A stretch of DNA of 64,000 nt from Halorussus salinus (lineage in GTDB: Archaea; Halobacteriota; Halobacteria; Halobacteriales; Haladaptataceae). Location of the stretch: positions 225,538-289,537 of the forward strand of contig NZ_ML974129.1 of assembly GCF_004765815.2 (NCBI RefSeq), in the 5' to 3' direction. The notes below the pieces were generated by a model. That model had not been told where the DNA came from, made no database searches, and saw nothing but the letters and a program-made list of their open reading frames with translations. This document shows positions 1-9,293 of the stretch, piece by piece (position 1 is the stretch's first letter; each line of letters starts with the position of its first letter). The position numbers and the translations under genes were made by a program.

Positions 1-255
1 CGGGCGCCGGCGGTGGCCCGTCCGCTCCTGGCGGTGGGCCCGCGCCACGTTCCGGGCGGCGCGACCGCAACGACCGGTTCGACCGCGGCCGCGAACGCGA
101 GCGACGGGACCGACTCGACCGGGGCTACCGGAGCCGATTCGACCGCGACCGCCGCGCCGAACATCGACGCACGGGTACTCCGCCTCGGCTACGCCGCGAC
201 CGCGCTCTCGCTGGCCCTCCTCGTCGCGCTCGCGGAGGTGTTGGCGCATGGCTGA
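1..255 (+). CDS. C-terminal end of a membrane-associated protein (5' truncated by window)
   Basis: The reading frame is open from the first base, so this is the tail of a gene that starts outside the window. The visible 84 residues are a low-complexity linker rich in Ala, Thr, Gly and Ser, followed by one hydrophobic helix in the last 25 residues that could span the membrane. The stop codon lies inside the start of the next gene (ATGGCTGA, 8-base overlap), so the two are almost certainly co-transcribed and translationally coupled. The family cannot be named from this fragment. Confidence 0.6.
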   Translation, partial: RAPAVARPLLAVGPRHVPGGATATTGSTAAANASDGTDSTGATGADSTATAAPNIDARVLRLGYAATALSLALLVALAEVLAHG

Positions 256-841
256 GGAGTCCCCGCCGCTCGCGCTCGCCCGCGTCGCCGACGACCCGCT
301 CGTCGTCTGGGCGCTGGCGTCGTTCCACACCGCGGCGCTGACCGCCCTCCTCGTCGGCGCGCTCTACCTGTCGGGCGCGCTCGGCGACCTGCTGGGCGGC
401 CTCGACACGCTGGTCGGTCTCGGACTCTATCTGGGCCTCTGGGCGACGACGTGGTGGACGACCCGCCGGGCGTTCGCCGCGATTGGAGCGGCGGGACGCG
501 ACGGGCCGGTCTCGCGCTCGGTCCTCGTCGGGACCGGCGGGAAGTGGGCGGGAGTGGACGGCGTCCTGTTTCTCTGGTTGCTCGTCGGCGTCGTCGTCGC
601 CTCGTCGGTCTCGGTCGGGTCGGCGACCGTCGAGGGCGCGCTCTACCTCCTCGCGTTCGTCGGCGTCGCGACGTTGCTGGCGTTCGCGGTCGGCGCGGTA
701 GTCGGCCTGCTGTTCGCGGCGCTCGACCTCGCGGCGTTCCGCATCGCCGGGAGTCTCACCGCGAGCGCCCGGCGAGAGCGCCGGGATTCGGACGAAGCGT
801 CAGATGCCGACGAGGAGGCTGACGCGGACGAGACGCCCTGA
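248..841 (+). CDS. Predicted multi-pass membrane protein
   Basis: A 197-residue protein with four or five hydrophobic segments at roughly residues 18-42, 47-66, 97-116 and 122-152. The C-terminal tail is charged and acidic (Arg-rich, then Asp/Glu-rich), probably cytoplasmic. The ATG overlaps the stop of the preceding truncated gene by 8 bases, so the two likely form a membrane complex or at least one operon. I recognise no catalytic motif and no family. The acidic tail and amino-acid bias fit a haloarchaeal integral membrane protein. Confidence 0.6.
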   Translation: MAEESPPLALARVADDPLVVWALASFHTAALTALLVGALYLSGALGDLLGGLDTLVGLGLYLGLWATTWWTTRRAFAAIGAAGRDGPVSRSVLVGTGGKWAGVDGVLFLWLLVGVVVASSVSVGSATVEGALYLLAFVGVATLLAFAVGAVVGLLFAALDLAAFRIAGSLTASARRERRDSDEASDADEEADADETP

Positions 842-887
842 CGCGATAGCCCGTGGATTCAAGGCAGTCCCCCGAGACGTACCGGGT

Positions 888-2435
888 ATGCCTGAGTCCG
901 ACCTCGCAGGGCAGGTCGAAGACGTGCTTTCGGTCGCTCCAGACGAGTTCCAAGCGGAGGTCGAAGCGGACGCCGAGGTCATCGTCGAGGAGGTAGACGA
1001 CGGGACCTTCGACAACCCGCAGGCCATCATCGGCTTCGAGTACGAGTTCTACGCCGTGGACGCCGACAGCGGGGCGCTCCGGCGGGTTCCCCGACGGCTC
1101 CTCGACCTCATCGGCTTCGAGAAGGAACTGGGACTTCACAACGCCGAGATGTCCACCAGTCCCCAACCGCTGAACACGCACGGACTGGCCGCCCAAGAGG
1201 CCGAAGTGAAGGCCCGACTCTCCGCCGCCGAGGACCGCACCGGCGCGGAGGGGATGCGACTGGTCAGCGACGCGATGTGGACCGTCCCGCCCGAGGGCGA
1301 GACGGCCCGCCAGTACCTGACCGACAGCGTCTCGGACCGCGGGGTCCGCATCGCCTCGAACATGAGCGATTCGGTGCGCTACCACGCGATGGCCAACTCC
1401 GAGGGCGAGGCCGGGATGTGTCTCGACGCCCCGCACGTCTCCCTGTCGGCGGACACCGTGATGCCCGAGAGCCTCATCACCTCCATCCAGCCCCACTATC
1501 AGGTGCCTCACGCGCGGGACCTGCCGACCTACTTCCAGTACGCGATTCGCATCGCGGGACCCCTGCTGGCGCTCGGGGTCAACTCACCGTTCTTCCCGCC
1601 GGACCTCTACGACGACGACGCGACTGCCGACGAGATTCTGGCCGACGGCTACGACGAGCATCGCATCGGCGTCTTCGAGACGGTCCTCAATCGGTCGGTG
1701 GACGAGTCGGACAAGGTGCGGTTCCCGCGGGACTTCGACAGCGTCGAGGAGGCCGTCGGGCGCATCGCGAGCGACCGGACCATCGTCCCGATGCCCGTCT
1801 CGACCACCGACCGGTTCGACGACGAGTTCGCCCACTTCCGACACAAGCACGGGACCTACTGGCGTTGGGTTCGCCCCGTGTTCGGCGGGGCCACCCGGTC
1901 GGCCGCCAACGCTCGCATCGAGTTTCGGCCCATCGCGGCCCAACCCACGGTTCGAGACTCCATCGCGTTTCAGGCCGCGTTCGCGGGCCTGCTGGAATCG
2001 ACCTACCGGCGCGAACACCCGGTCCGGCACCTCGACTGGGTGGTCGCCAAGGACAACTTCTACGACGCGATGGAGGAGGGCCTCGACGCCGACCTCTACT
2101 GGATTACCAACGACGGCAAGGAGACCACCGACCACGAGGAGGTCTACTCCGACATCTTCGCCCACGCCAAGGACGGGCTTCAGATGCGGGGCCTGAGCGA
2201 CCAGCAGGCCGCCAAATACCTCTACCCGCTCCGTCAGCGCGCGCGCCACCGCCTCACCCCCGCGAGTTGGAAGCGCGAGCGCGTCCGCGACGAGGTGGAC
2301 GGCGGCGCGGACTTCGAGGACGCGGTGTACGAGATGCAGAGCCAGTACGTCGAGCGACAGAGCGAGACCTTGATAGACGGCACCTTCGCGGACTGGGTGG
2401 GACGGGGCGACACCGAGATGGAACGCGAGGACTGA
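888..2435 (+). CDS. GCS2-type carboxylate-amine (glutamate-cysteine) ligase family protein
   Basis: 515 residues from the ATG at 888. An in-frame ATG at 804 lies inside the preceding gene and is less likely. Near residue 45 there is the start of the glutamine-synthetase-like fold (IGFEYEFYAVD), followed by an NAEMSTSP segment that resembles the acidic substrate and metal site of the GCS2/YbdK ligase family. Haloarchaea use gamma-glutamylcysteine as their main low-molecular-weight thiol, so a role in its synthesis is possible. However, the protein is longer than typical YbdK proteins (about 370 residues), so the true substrate may differ. It stands alone between two unrelated genes. Confidence 0.55.
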   Translation: MPESDLAGQVEDVLSVAPDEFQAEVEADAEVIVEEVDDGTFDNPQAIIGFEYEFYAVDADSGALRRVPRRLLDLIGFEKELGLHNAEMSTSPQPLNTHGLAAQEAEVKARLSAAEDRTGAEGMRLVSDAMWTVPPEGETARQYLTDSVSDRGVRIASNMSDSVRYHAMANSEGEAGMCLDAPHVSLSADTVMPESLITSIQPHYQVPHARDLPTYFQYAIRIAGPLLALGVNSPFFPPDLYDDDATADEILADGYDEHRIGVFETVLNRSVDESDKVRFPRDFDSVEEAVGRIASDRTIVPMPVSTTDRFDDEFAHFRHKHGTYWRWVRPVFGGATRSAANARIEFRPIAAQPTVRDSIAFQAAFAGLLESTYRREHPVRHLDWVVAKDNFYDAMEEGLDADLYWITNDGKETTDHEEVYSDIFAHAKDGLQMRGLSDQQAAKYLYPLRQRARHRLTPASWKRERVRDEVDGGADFEDAVYEMQSQYVERQSETLIDGTFADWVGRGDTEMERED

Positions 2436-2553
2436 CACCCACGGTTTCTTTTTACCGCATCTGACACCGAATGCGATAGCGACGCACCGAGGCGACGCGC
2501 GACACGCGAGCGCCGAGCGGGACTTTCTTGTCGGGACGCTCCCACGACCCGGT

Positions 2554-3765
2554 ATGGTCCCTCACTGCTCTCGACGGTCTCTCCTCTCCCGGCGGTCCGC
2601 CCTCGCCGGACTCGGCTCCGGACTGGTCGGAATCGGTGCGGTTCGCGCCAGCGGCGACGACGGTTCCGCCTCCCACGACGACTCGGCGCTCGACTGGCCG
2701 ATGGCGCGCTACGACGCCGCGGGCACCGGCTACAACCCCGACGCCGCCGGACCGAAAGACGGCGCGCGGGTCGCGTGGCGGCGCGAACCCGACGAGTTCT
2801 CCGGCCCGAGCGCCGCCCCGATTCTGCTTGGCGACACCCTCTACGCGACGGGTGGCTCCCTCCTCGCGCTCGACGCCGCGACCGGCGAGACCCGCTTCTC
2901 CCACGCGGGGGCGTATCGGTCGAGTCCGGCCCGCGCTCCCGCCGAAGCGTACACCACCGATACGCTGGCAGTTGCGACCCGCCGGACCGTCGTCGGTCTG
3001 AACGCGGACGGCGGATTCGGATTGTTCGACCGCGAGTTCGGCGTCGAGCGGTGGCGAGGCCCACGCCGGAACTCCGCGCTAAGCGTCCTCTACAGCGTTC
3101 CGCCGGTCGCGGTCGGCGGGACCGTCTACGCGGCGATGCCCAACAGTCGCTACGTCGTGGCGCTCAACGCGAGCAGCGGCCGGGAACGGTGGCGCGCGTC
3201 GCCCGGCGACGAACTCCGGCGTCTCGCGGTTCGGGACGGCCGGGTCTTCGCGGTCAACTGGCCCTATCGCGCGACGGCCTACGACGCCGCGACCGGCGAG
3301 CTGCTGTGGCGGACCGACCTCGACGAACAGATGGTCCTCGCGCCGACCGCGACCAGCGAGGGCGTCGTCGTCCCGGACCGAACCGGCGTCACCCTGCTGG
3401 ACGCGGCCGACGGGTCGGTTCGCTGGCGCGCGGACCACGGCGGCAACGCGACCGAGGGCGCGGCCGCGGTGGCGGAGGGCACGGTGTACGTCCAATCGTC
3501 CACCGGCGGGCGACTCCACGCGCTGGCCCTCGACACGGGCGAGGAGCTATGGTCCGCGCCGGATTTCACCGAGGGGACCCCGGTGGTCGCCGACGGTGTG
3601 GTCTACGGGCGCAACTACGACGAACTCGTGGCGCTCGACGCGGCCGACGGGTCGGTCCGCTGGCGCTACGAGTCGCGCCTGCCGCTCTCGACGCCAGCGG
3701 TCGGCGACGGCGCGGTTTATTTCGTCGCCCGCGACCGAATCGTCGCGCTGGAGGAGGACCGATGA
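2554..3765 (+). CDS. Exported PQQ-like beta-propeller repeat protein
   Basis: 403 residues. The N-terminus carries a twin-arginine-like signal (SRRSALAGLG near residue 12) followed by a hydrophobic stretch, so it is probably exported through Tat. The mature part contains at least six blade repeats of the PQQ/BamB type with the form ALDAATGExxW: examples are VALNASSGRERW, AYDAATGELLWR, LLDAADGSVRWR, ALDTGEELW and ALDAADGSVRWR. Such propellers act as cell-surface scaffolds or, with PQQ, as dehydrogenases; no dehydrogenase-specific residues were recognised here. The stop overlaps the ATG of the next membrane protein (ATGA), suggesting a two-gene operon. Confidence 0.8.
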   Translation: MVPHCSRRSLLSRRSALAGLGSGLVGIGAVRASGDDGSASHDDSALDWPMARYDAAGTGYNPDAAGPKDGARVAWRREPDEFSGPSAAPILLGDTLYATGGSLLALDAATGETRFSHAGAYRSSPARAPAEAYTTDTLAVATRRTVVGLNADGGFGLFDREFGVERWRGPRRNSALSVLYSVPPVAVGGTVYAAMPNSRYVVALNASSGRERWRASPGDELRRLAVRDGRVFAVNWPYRATAYDAATGELLWRTDLDEQMVLAPTATSEGVVVPDRTGVTLLDAADGSVRWRADHGGNATEGAAAVAEGTVYVQSSTGGRLHALALDTGEELWSAPDFTEGTPVVADGVVYGRNYDELVALDAADGSVRWRYESRLPLSTPAVGDGAVYFVARDRIVALEEDR

Positions 3766-4667
3766 GCGCCGACGGGCCGACCGGGACCGACGCGCCCGGC
3801 GACGGACGGGGCGTCCCGCCTGCCGAGAGCGTGGACCGCGAGCGCCTGCCGAGTACGTCGGTCTCGGGTCTCCTCCGCGCGTCCCTCGGTCGCATCGTCG
3901 CCGACCCGTGGCTCGCGGTCCCGTTCCTCGTCGCGGGAGTCGTCCTGACGGGCGTCGATTGGCTCCGGGCGCACGACCCGGTGCCGACCACGACGCCCGA
4001 ACTCGTCGGCGACGTGACCGTCAGCGTGGCGTATCGGTTCTATCCGACGGGACTCCGCGCGACCGGGACCCGGCCCGCGGCGCTGGTGGACCTCGAAGTC
4101 GGCTATCTGGCGCGGACGCTCGGTCTCGAACTCGCGGCCCTCCTCGCGGTGGCAATCGCGGGGTGGCTCACGCTCTCGCGGGCGAGAGACGCTGGCGAGT
4201 CCCTGACTCGCTCGCGCTCGGGCGACCGGTCCGGTTCCGCTCGGTCCGGTTCCACTCGGTCCGATTCCGGCCGGTTCGACTTCGACTCGCTCGACTCCGG
4301 CCGCCTCGGTTCCTACCTCGGGTTCGTCGTCGTCGCCCACGTCCTCGTCGGTCTGTTCGGACTCCTCGACGGTCTCGGGTGGTTCGCGGTGGTCGGCCTC
4401 GTCGCGTACGCCGTCGTCGCGGTCCGCCTGTTCGCCGCGCCCGCGCTGGTGGTCGGCGGGTCGGGAGTCCGCGCGGGGATGGTTCGAAGTCACCGGCGCG
4501 CCGTCGGCGAGGGCGCGACCGTCTTCGGTCTCGTCGTCCTGTTCGGCCTCGGCGCGTGGCTACTGGGGAGCGTCCCGGTCGTCGGTGCCGCGGCGAGTAC
4601 CGCGGTCGTCGCGCCGATTCACGCCGTGGCGACGGTGGTCTTCGCCGACCGGACGCGCGACGAGTAG
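3762..4667 (+). CDS. Predicted membrane protein with Ser/Arg-rich repeat linker
   Basis: 301 residues from the ATG at 3762, which overlaps the stop of the beta-propeller gene by 4 bases. Hydrophobic segments lie near residues 48-64, 120-138, 185-205, 208-230 and 250-290. Between the second and third is a Ser/Arg/Gly-rich linker (about residues 145-180) encoded by short near-identical 15-base repeats around 4225-4275 (tcggtccggttccgc and variants). The layout resembles the multi-pass membrane proteins common in haloarchaea, but I cannot name a family. The coupling suggests it anchors or helps export the propeller protein; that is inference. Confidence 0.6.
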   Translation: MSADGPTGTDAPGDGRGVPPAESVDRERLPSTSVSGLLRASLGRIVADPWLAVPFLVAGVVLTGVDWLRAHDPVPTTTPELVGDVTVSVAYRFYPTGLRATGTRPAALVDLEVGYLARTLGLELAALLAVAIAGWLTLSRARDAGESLTRSRSGDRSGSARSGSTRSDSGRFDFDSLDSGRLGSYLGFVVVAHVLVGLFGLLDGLGWFAVVGLVAYAVVAVRLFAAPALVVGGSGVRAGMVRSHRRAVGEGATVFGLVVLFGLGAWLLGSVPVVGAAASTAVVAPIHAVATVVFADRTRDE

Positions 4668-4824
4668 CGACCGGCCGTCTTCGTCGGCCGACTCTCGACG
4701 CACCCCGACGAGCGACCGCGGTCTCCTCGAAAGGAACCGCGGTCTCCTCGATGCGGATAGCTCGCGCTACCGGGCGAAAATAGCGAGGTCGAGGGCGTAG
4801 TGCCCCAGAAACGGATTCGTCGTC

Positions 4825-5553
4825 TTACAGCGCGTCGTCGTAGTCTTCGTAGTCCGAAATCTCGACGCCCTCTTGGTCGATTTCGGCGAGCCAGATGCCG
4901 TTGCCGGAGGCGGTGTCACGCTCGACCGCGCTCTTGAGCGCGCGGACCGCGACCTCGCGGGCCTCGTCCTGTCCGAGGTCCTCGTGGTAGTCCTGTTCGA
5001 GGACGCCGAGCGCGAACTGCGACCCGGAGCCGGAGACGCTGTAGGTCTCCTCGGTCACGCCGCCGAGCGCGTCGTAGGAGTAGATGTGGCCGCCCTCCTC
5101 GTCCACGCCGCCGAGGACCGGCACCGTGATGAGGAAGCCACCGGAGCGCAGGAGGTTGCTCGTGAGCGTCGAGAGCGCCTGCATGCTCATGTCCTCGCCG
5201 CGCCGCGTGTTGTAGAGGTTACCCTCGACCTGCAGGGTGCGGATGAGCGACTGGGCCGCCGAGACCGACCCGGAGATGGTGAGCGCGCCGGTCGGGTGGA
5301 CCTGCTCGACCTTCTGGGCGGTCTTCGACGAGACCATGTTCCCGAGGCTGGCGCGCTTGTCCGTGACCATCACGACGCCGTCGGTCGTCGTCAGACCGAT
5401 GGTCGTGGTGCCGGTCTTGAGTTCTTGGATCTCCTCGGCGTCGACCGAGCGGTTCGGGAGCGAGCCGAGTTCCGGCTCGTAGGGGTTCGTGCTGTCCGGT
5501 TCGAGACGCGAGACGTTCTGAGAGAATTCGGAACCGTGCATTGGGCTACGCAT
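4825..5553 (-). CDS. psmB: Proteasome beta subunit
   Basis: 242 residues. The 20S proteasome beta subunit carries the peptidase sites inside the archaeal core particle. A propeptide of about 48 residues ends in KTG, and autocleavage would expose the catalytic Thr of TTTIGL. Counting from that Thr, Asp17 (VTDKR) and Lys33 are present, as needed for the N-terminal threonine nucleophile. Further family motifs are GSVSAAQSLI, RRGEDMSMQALS, GSGSQFALGVLE and AVERDTASGNG. It is transcribed alone, away from the neighbouring genes. The PAN ATPase that feeds the core is encoded at 33369. Confidence 0.97.
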   Translation of the reverse strand: MRSPMHGSEFSQNVSRLEPDSTNPYEPELGSLPNRSVDAEEIQELKTGTTTIGLTTTDGVVMVTDKRASLGNMVSSKTAQKVEQVHPTGALTISGSVSAAQSLIRTLQVEGNLYNTRRGEDMSMQALSTLTSNLLRSGGFLITVPVLGGVDEEGGHIYSYDALGGVTEETYSVSGSGSQFALGVLEQDYHEDLGQDEAREVAVRALKSAVERDTASGNGIWLAEIDQEGVEISDYEDYDDAL

Positions 5554-5684
5554 TACCCGTCCCTAGTCCGCCGGTACTGATAAAACCAACTCTTCGGACG
5601 ACTGGGGTCTCGGTGGTCTTTGCCGGAGTCGCCACTCCGGAGTCGGTCGGCCGAGAAATCGTCGCGCTGGTCGTCGGGGGAACG

Positions 5685-5852
5685 TCAGGCCGTCGCGTCG
5701 TAGGCCTGTTCCAACCGCTGTACGATTCTGTGCGCCGGAAGCGTGACGCCGACCTGCCGGGTCAGGACGGCGAGGGGCAACAGCAGGATGCTGGTCGCGA
5801 CGCTCGTCTGGTACAGGGCGAACAGGATTGCACGGTGAATCCGCGTGGGCAT
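5685..5852 (-). CDS. Small single-pass membrane protein (55 aa)
   Basis: A short reading frame starting MPTRIHRAIL and ending YDATA. It has one clear hydrophobic helix (roughly residues 9-30), then a basic/amphipathic C-terminal half. A TATA-like box (reverse strand cttttatactcc, near 5890) lies about 30-40 bases upstream of the ATG, and codon positions are GC-biased at position three as in the real genes around it. No function is known to me. The gene is short enough to be missed by length cut-offs. Confidence 0.6.
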   Translation of the reverse strand: MPTRIHRAILFALYQTSVATSILLLPLAVLTRQVGVTLPAHRIVQRLEQAYDATA

Positions 5853-6234
5853 CTGAGTTCGTACCTCGGGCGAGGGTCAACCGAGGGAGTATAAAAGAGT
5901 TACTGAAAGAAATAATTTATAATGGATTATATTTTGGTTTGAGGTCGCCGCAGTCTTGCGATTCAACCTCGGTTGCGTTCGGTTCAACGAAATAGGAGTT
6001 CCGGACCGCGCGGACGTAGGCACCGACTTGGCGACGCCCGGCGTACGCATAACTTATGAGAATTATACCGCTCACGTCCGCGGCTCGGGCGCGGGTGGCG
6101 CGTACCGACCTCGGCTCGGTGGTATCGACGTTCGGCCCGGTAACTCCTCGTGCGTCCGCGTGTCTCGTGCGCACGGCCCACGCGCACCGGTTCAAAACCG
6201 AAAGACACGAACCACCGCGGAACGAGGCCCCGAT
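5853..6234. other. AT-rich intergenic region with divergent promoters
   Basis: 382 bases without a convincing gene. Positions 5885-5940 are strikingly AT-rich for this genome and hold TATA-like sequences for the small membrane protein on the minus strand. A second AT patch near 6048-6068 (cataacttatgagaattata) could serve the UPF0212 gene. The longer open frames through this stretch lack typical haloarchaeal protein composition and were not called. Confidence 0.5.
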
Positions 6235-6615
6235 ATGAGCAACTATCTCGTTGCGATGGAGGCGGCATGGTTGGTACGCGACGTAGAGGACATCGACGAC
6301 GCCATCGGCGTCGCGGTCAGCGAGGCCGGAAGACGGCTCAACGAAAAGGACATGGACTACGTGGAAGTCGAAGTCGGCGCGACGCCGTGTCCGGCCTGCG
6401 GCGAGCCGTTCGACTCGTCGTTCATCGCGGCGGGAACCGCGCTCGTGGGACTCTTGTTGGAGATGAAGGTCTTCAACGCCGACAGCGAGGAGCACGCCCA
6501 ACGCATCGCAAAGAGCGAAATCGGTGGGGCACTCCGGGACGTGCCCCTCGAAATCGTCGAGACCATCGAGTACGAGGAGGACGAGGACATCGAACTCGGT
6601 AGCGGCGACGAATAA
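6235..6615 (+). CDS. UPF0212 (DUF555) family protein
   Basis: 126 residues from the ATG at 6235. The frame is open further upstream, but protein-like composition and family similarity begin at [12 protein letters not shown]. The sequence matches the archaeal UPF0212/DUF555 family: an N-terminal [13 protein letters not shown] segment, a CPACG motif (a possible half zinc site or redox-active CxxC), a central hydrophobic stretch [16 protein letters not shown] and an acidic tail. No biochemical function has been assigned to the family. It stands as a single gene between two promoters. Confidence 0.85.
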   Translation: MSNYLVAMEAAWLVRDVEDIDDAIGVAVSEAGRRLNEKDMDYVEVEVGATPCPACGEPFDSSFIAAGTALVGLLLEMKVFNADSEEHAQRIAKSEIGGALRDVPLEIVETIEYEEDEDIELGSGDE

Positions 6616-6659
6616 GTCGGCCGAGCGCAACTCGGACGCCCGTACCGTAGAACCGAACC

Positions 6660-6671
6660 TTTATTTATAAC
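6660..6671 (+). promoter_or_regulatory. TATA-like promoter of the HTH-CBS gene
   Basis: An AT-rich box (tttatttataac) ends about 18 bases before the ATG at 6690. Spacing and sequence fit an archaeal TATA box driving a leaderless or near-leaderless transcript. Confidence 0.45.
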
Positions 6672-6689
6672 CGTTAGTTATGCGAGGGC

Positions 6690-7229
6690 ATGGAACTACC
6701 GACGCCCCAAGACATCCGGGAGCGCCGGACCGAACTCGGCCTGACCCAGAGCGAACTGGCCGACCGGGCGGGCGTCTCGCAACCCCTCATCGCCCGCATC
6801 GAAGGCGGCGACGTGGACCCGCGGCTCTCGACGCTCCGACACATCGTGGACGCCTTGGACGAATCGGAAGGTGACATCGTTCGCGCGGGCGACCTGATGC
6901 ACGAGGACGTAGTCAGCGTCGGTCCGGACGACTCGGTGAGTCAGGCGGTCTCGAAGATGCAGGAAGCGGGGTTCTCGCAACTGCCGGTCATCGAGGACGG
7001 CGTGCCGGTCGGCTCCATCAGCTTCGAGGACCTGATGAGCGTCGGCGAGGAGTCCCGCGACAAACCGGTCTCGGAGTTCATGGGCGAGAGCTTCCCCACC
7101 AAGGGGCAGAACGCCACGCTGGACGAGTTGAGTACCGACCTCGGGCACAACAAGGCGGTCATCGTGACCGAGCGCGGCAACACCGTCGGCATCATCACGG
7201 AAGCCGACATCGCGGCGCGGCTCTCCTGA
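6690..7229 (+). CDS. HTH-XRE domain protein with paired CBS domains (transcriptional regulator)
   Basis: 179 residues. Residues 8-60 are a lambda-repressor/XRE-type helix-turn-helix (RTELGLTQSELADRAGVSQ). Residues 67-179 hold two CBS domains (DLMHEDVVSVGPDD and a second starting near EFMGESFPTK), which bind adenine nucleotides or S-adenosyl ligands in related proteins. This HTH-plus-CBS architecture is common in archaea and suggests a regulator whose DNA binding responds to energy or cofactor state. The target is unknown; it may autoregulate or control the aminotransferase gene just downstream. Confidence 0.85.
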   Translation: MELPTPQDIRERRTELGLTQSELADRAGVSQPLIARIEGGDVDPRLSTLRHIVDALDESEGDIVRAGDLMHEDVVSVGPDDSVSQAVSKMQEAGFSQLPVIEDGVPVGSISFEDLMSVGEESRDKPVSEFMGESFPTKGQNATLDELSTDLGHNKAVIVTERGNTVGIITEADIAARLS

Positions 7230-7314
7230 CGTTTGTTTCCGGCCGTCGTATCTTTCGTTTCGAGTCAGCTTCGGAACACCAACAATTATCGTTCGGGGTG
7301 CCACAGTGGGACAC

Positions 7315-8436
7315 ATGACGGACTTCTCCGACAGAGTAGAGCAGGTCTCCATCAGCGGCATCCGCGAAGTGTTCGAGGCGGCTGGCGAGGACGCCATCAA
7401 CCTCGGCATCGGGCAACCCGACTTCCCGACGCCCGAACACGCCCGACAGGCCGCGGTCGAGGCCATCGAGTCCGGGAAAGCGGACGCCTACACCTCCAAC
7501 AAGGGGACGCTCGAACTCCGCGAGGCCATCAGCGCGAAGCACGACCGGGACAACGACTTCTCGGTCCCGCCCGAGAATCTCGTGGCGACGGCGGGCGGGA
7601 GCGAGGCGCTACACCTCGCGCTCGAAGCGCACGTGGACCTCGGCGAGGAGGTAATCTATCCCGACCCCGGCTTCGTCTCCTACGAGGCACTGACCCACAT
7701 CGCTGGCGGGGAGCCGAAGCCTGTCGCGCTCCGCGAGGACCTCACGCTCGACCCCGCGGCGGTCGAGGAGGCCATCACCGACGACACCGCGGCGTTCATC
7801 GTCAACAGCCCCGCGAACCCGACCGGCGCGGTCCAGAGCGAGGCGGACATGCGGGAGTTCGCCCGCATCGCCGACGAACACGACGTTCTCTGTATCTCCG
7901 ACGAGGTGTACGAACACATCGTCTTCGAGGGCGACCACCACTCGCCGATGGTCTACGCCGAGTCGGACAACGTGGTCGTGGTCAACGCCTGCTCGAAGAC
8001 CTACTCGATGACCGGGTGGCGACTCGGTTGGGTCGCCGCGAGCGAGCGCCGCATCGAGCGCATGCTCCGGGTCCACCAGTACGTGCAGGCCTGCGCCAGC
8101 GCCCCGGCGCAGTTCGCCGCGGAGGCCGCCCTCTCCGGGCCGCAGGACTGCGTGGACGAGATGGTCGCCGCGTTCGAGGAGCGCCGCGACGTACTGCTGG
8201 ACGGCTTCGCCGACATGGGACTGGACTGCCCGACGCCCGAGGGCGCGTTCTACGCGATGCCGAAGGTCCCCGAGGGCTGGACCGACGAGGTGCTGGACCG
8301 CGGCGTCGTCGTCGTGCCCGGCGAGGCGTTCGGCGACCACGGCGAGGGCTACGCCCGCATCTCCTACGCGACCGACATGGAGTCGCTGAAGGAAGCCGTC
8401 GAAATCATGCGCGAGGCGACGAACGCGGTTCACTGA
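7315..8436 (+). CDS. Pyridoxal-phosphate-dependent aminotransferase (class I/II, aspartate-type)
   Basis: 373 residues from the ATG at 7315; a GTG nine bases earlier is a weaker start. Fold-type I aminotransferase signatures are present: INLGIGQPDFPTP at the N-terminus, NSPANPTG, SDEVYEHI, and the Schiff-base lysine in CSKTYSMTGWRLGW (Lys228). These enzymes move the amino group between amino acids and 2-oxo acids in the cytoplasm. The archaeal members of this subgroup use aspartate, alanine or aromatic substrates, so the exact substrate is open. An AT-rich box (acaattatc, about 7280) sits 30 bases upstream. Confidence 0.88.
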   Translation: MTDFSDRVEQVSISGIREVFEAAGEDAINLGIGQPDFPTPEHARQAAVEAIESGKADAYTSNKGTLELREAISAKHDRDNDFSVPPENLVATAGGSEALHLALEAHVDLGEEVIYPDPGFVSYEALTHIAGGEPKPVALREDLTLDPAAVEEAITDDTAAFIVNSPANPTGAVQSEADMREFARIADEHDVLCISDEVYEHIVFEGDHHSPMVYAESDNVVVVNACSKTYSMTGWRLGWVAASERRIERMLRVHQYVQACASAPAQFAAEAALSGPQDCVDEMVAAFEERRDVLLDGFADMGLDCPTPEGAFYAMPKVPEGWTDEVLDRGVVVVPGEAFGDHGEGYARISYATDMESLKEAVEIMREATNAVH

Positions 8437-8657
8437 GGTCCGAGACTGGTCCCGACGGCTCTCTGACGTTCGCTCGCAGGTGATACGATACGACCGTGAA
8501 CCGTACTGCGGCCGCGAACCGAACTATCGCCGATACCTATCGGACCGCAACCGCCCCGCACGGCACCGTCGGCGGCCCGAACATGTCCGCCTCGAACGCG
8601 CCCCGCGACGGCCGAGAACGCGCTCTTTTTCACCGCCGAACACGAACCCTCGCGCAA

Positions 8658-9293
8658 ATGGGCAAAGTGAGTATCGGGCTTCGCGGCTGGCGGTTCGACG
8701 AGGACGAGGTGTTCACCGACGAGGGCGAGTTCAAACCGATGGACGACATCCCCTCGGACCCGCGCAAGCGACTGGTCCGGTTGCAGGCGCTGGTCGCCTC
8801 ACCCTGCGACGGCTGTTGGTTGATTCACGGCGACGAGGAGGTCCACCGGTGCAACGAGTCGGAAGTCGTCTACGGCGAACCGCTCGGCGAGGTGGTCCTC
8901 TGTGCCGACCACGAACCGGACTTCCTCTACTGGTTCGCCGAGGAGGGCGGGAGCCAGTACAAGGGCCAACAGGAGCTACAGGACGAGTTCCACGAGTGGT
9001 TCGCCGACGGCGGGCGCGCCCCCGAGGGGTACGGCGGCGTCGAACACGTCGAGACCGACCCCGACGACATCCCCGAACCGCCGGAACCGGACATGGAGGA
9101 CCTGAACGTCGATATGCCCGACGACGAGCGCGAGCGCATCGACCTCCGGAACATGGAGACCACGACCGGCGAGGAGGCCGCCGAGCGGAAAGCCGACCCG
9201 GACCCGCGGTCGGGCGACGCCGACGCGAAAGACGACGAGAGCGACGCCGAACCCGAAGACGACCTCGACTTGGGTCGTGACTACCCGTCATGA
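8658..9293 (+). CDS. Conserved haloarchaeal protein with possible Cys/His metal site
   Basis: 211 residues from the ATG at 8658; the frame extends upstream without family-like sequence. The N-terminal 110 residues are compact and contain four cysteines and nearby histidines ([22 protein letters not shown]), a pattern that could bind zinc. The last 90 residues are highly acidic and of low complexity, typical of a disordered haloarchaeal tail. The stop codon overlaps the start of the TrmJ-like methyltransferase (ATGA), so the two are likely co-expressed; a role in RNA handling is a guess from that coupling only. Confidence 0.65.
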   Translation: MGKVSIGLRGWRFDEDEVFTDEGEFKPMDDIPSDPRKRLVRLQALVASPCDGCWLIHGDEEVHRCNESEVVYGEPLGEVVLCADHEPDFLYWFAEEGGSQYKGQQELQDEFHEWFADGGRAPEGYGGVEHVETDPDDIPEPPEPDMEDLNVDMPDDERERIDLRNMETTTGEEAAERKADPDPRSGDADAKDDESDAEPEDDLDLGRDYPS

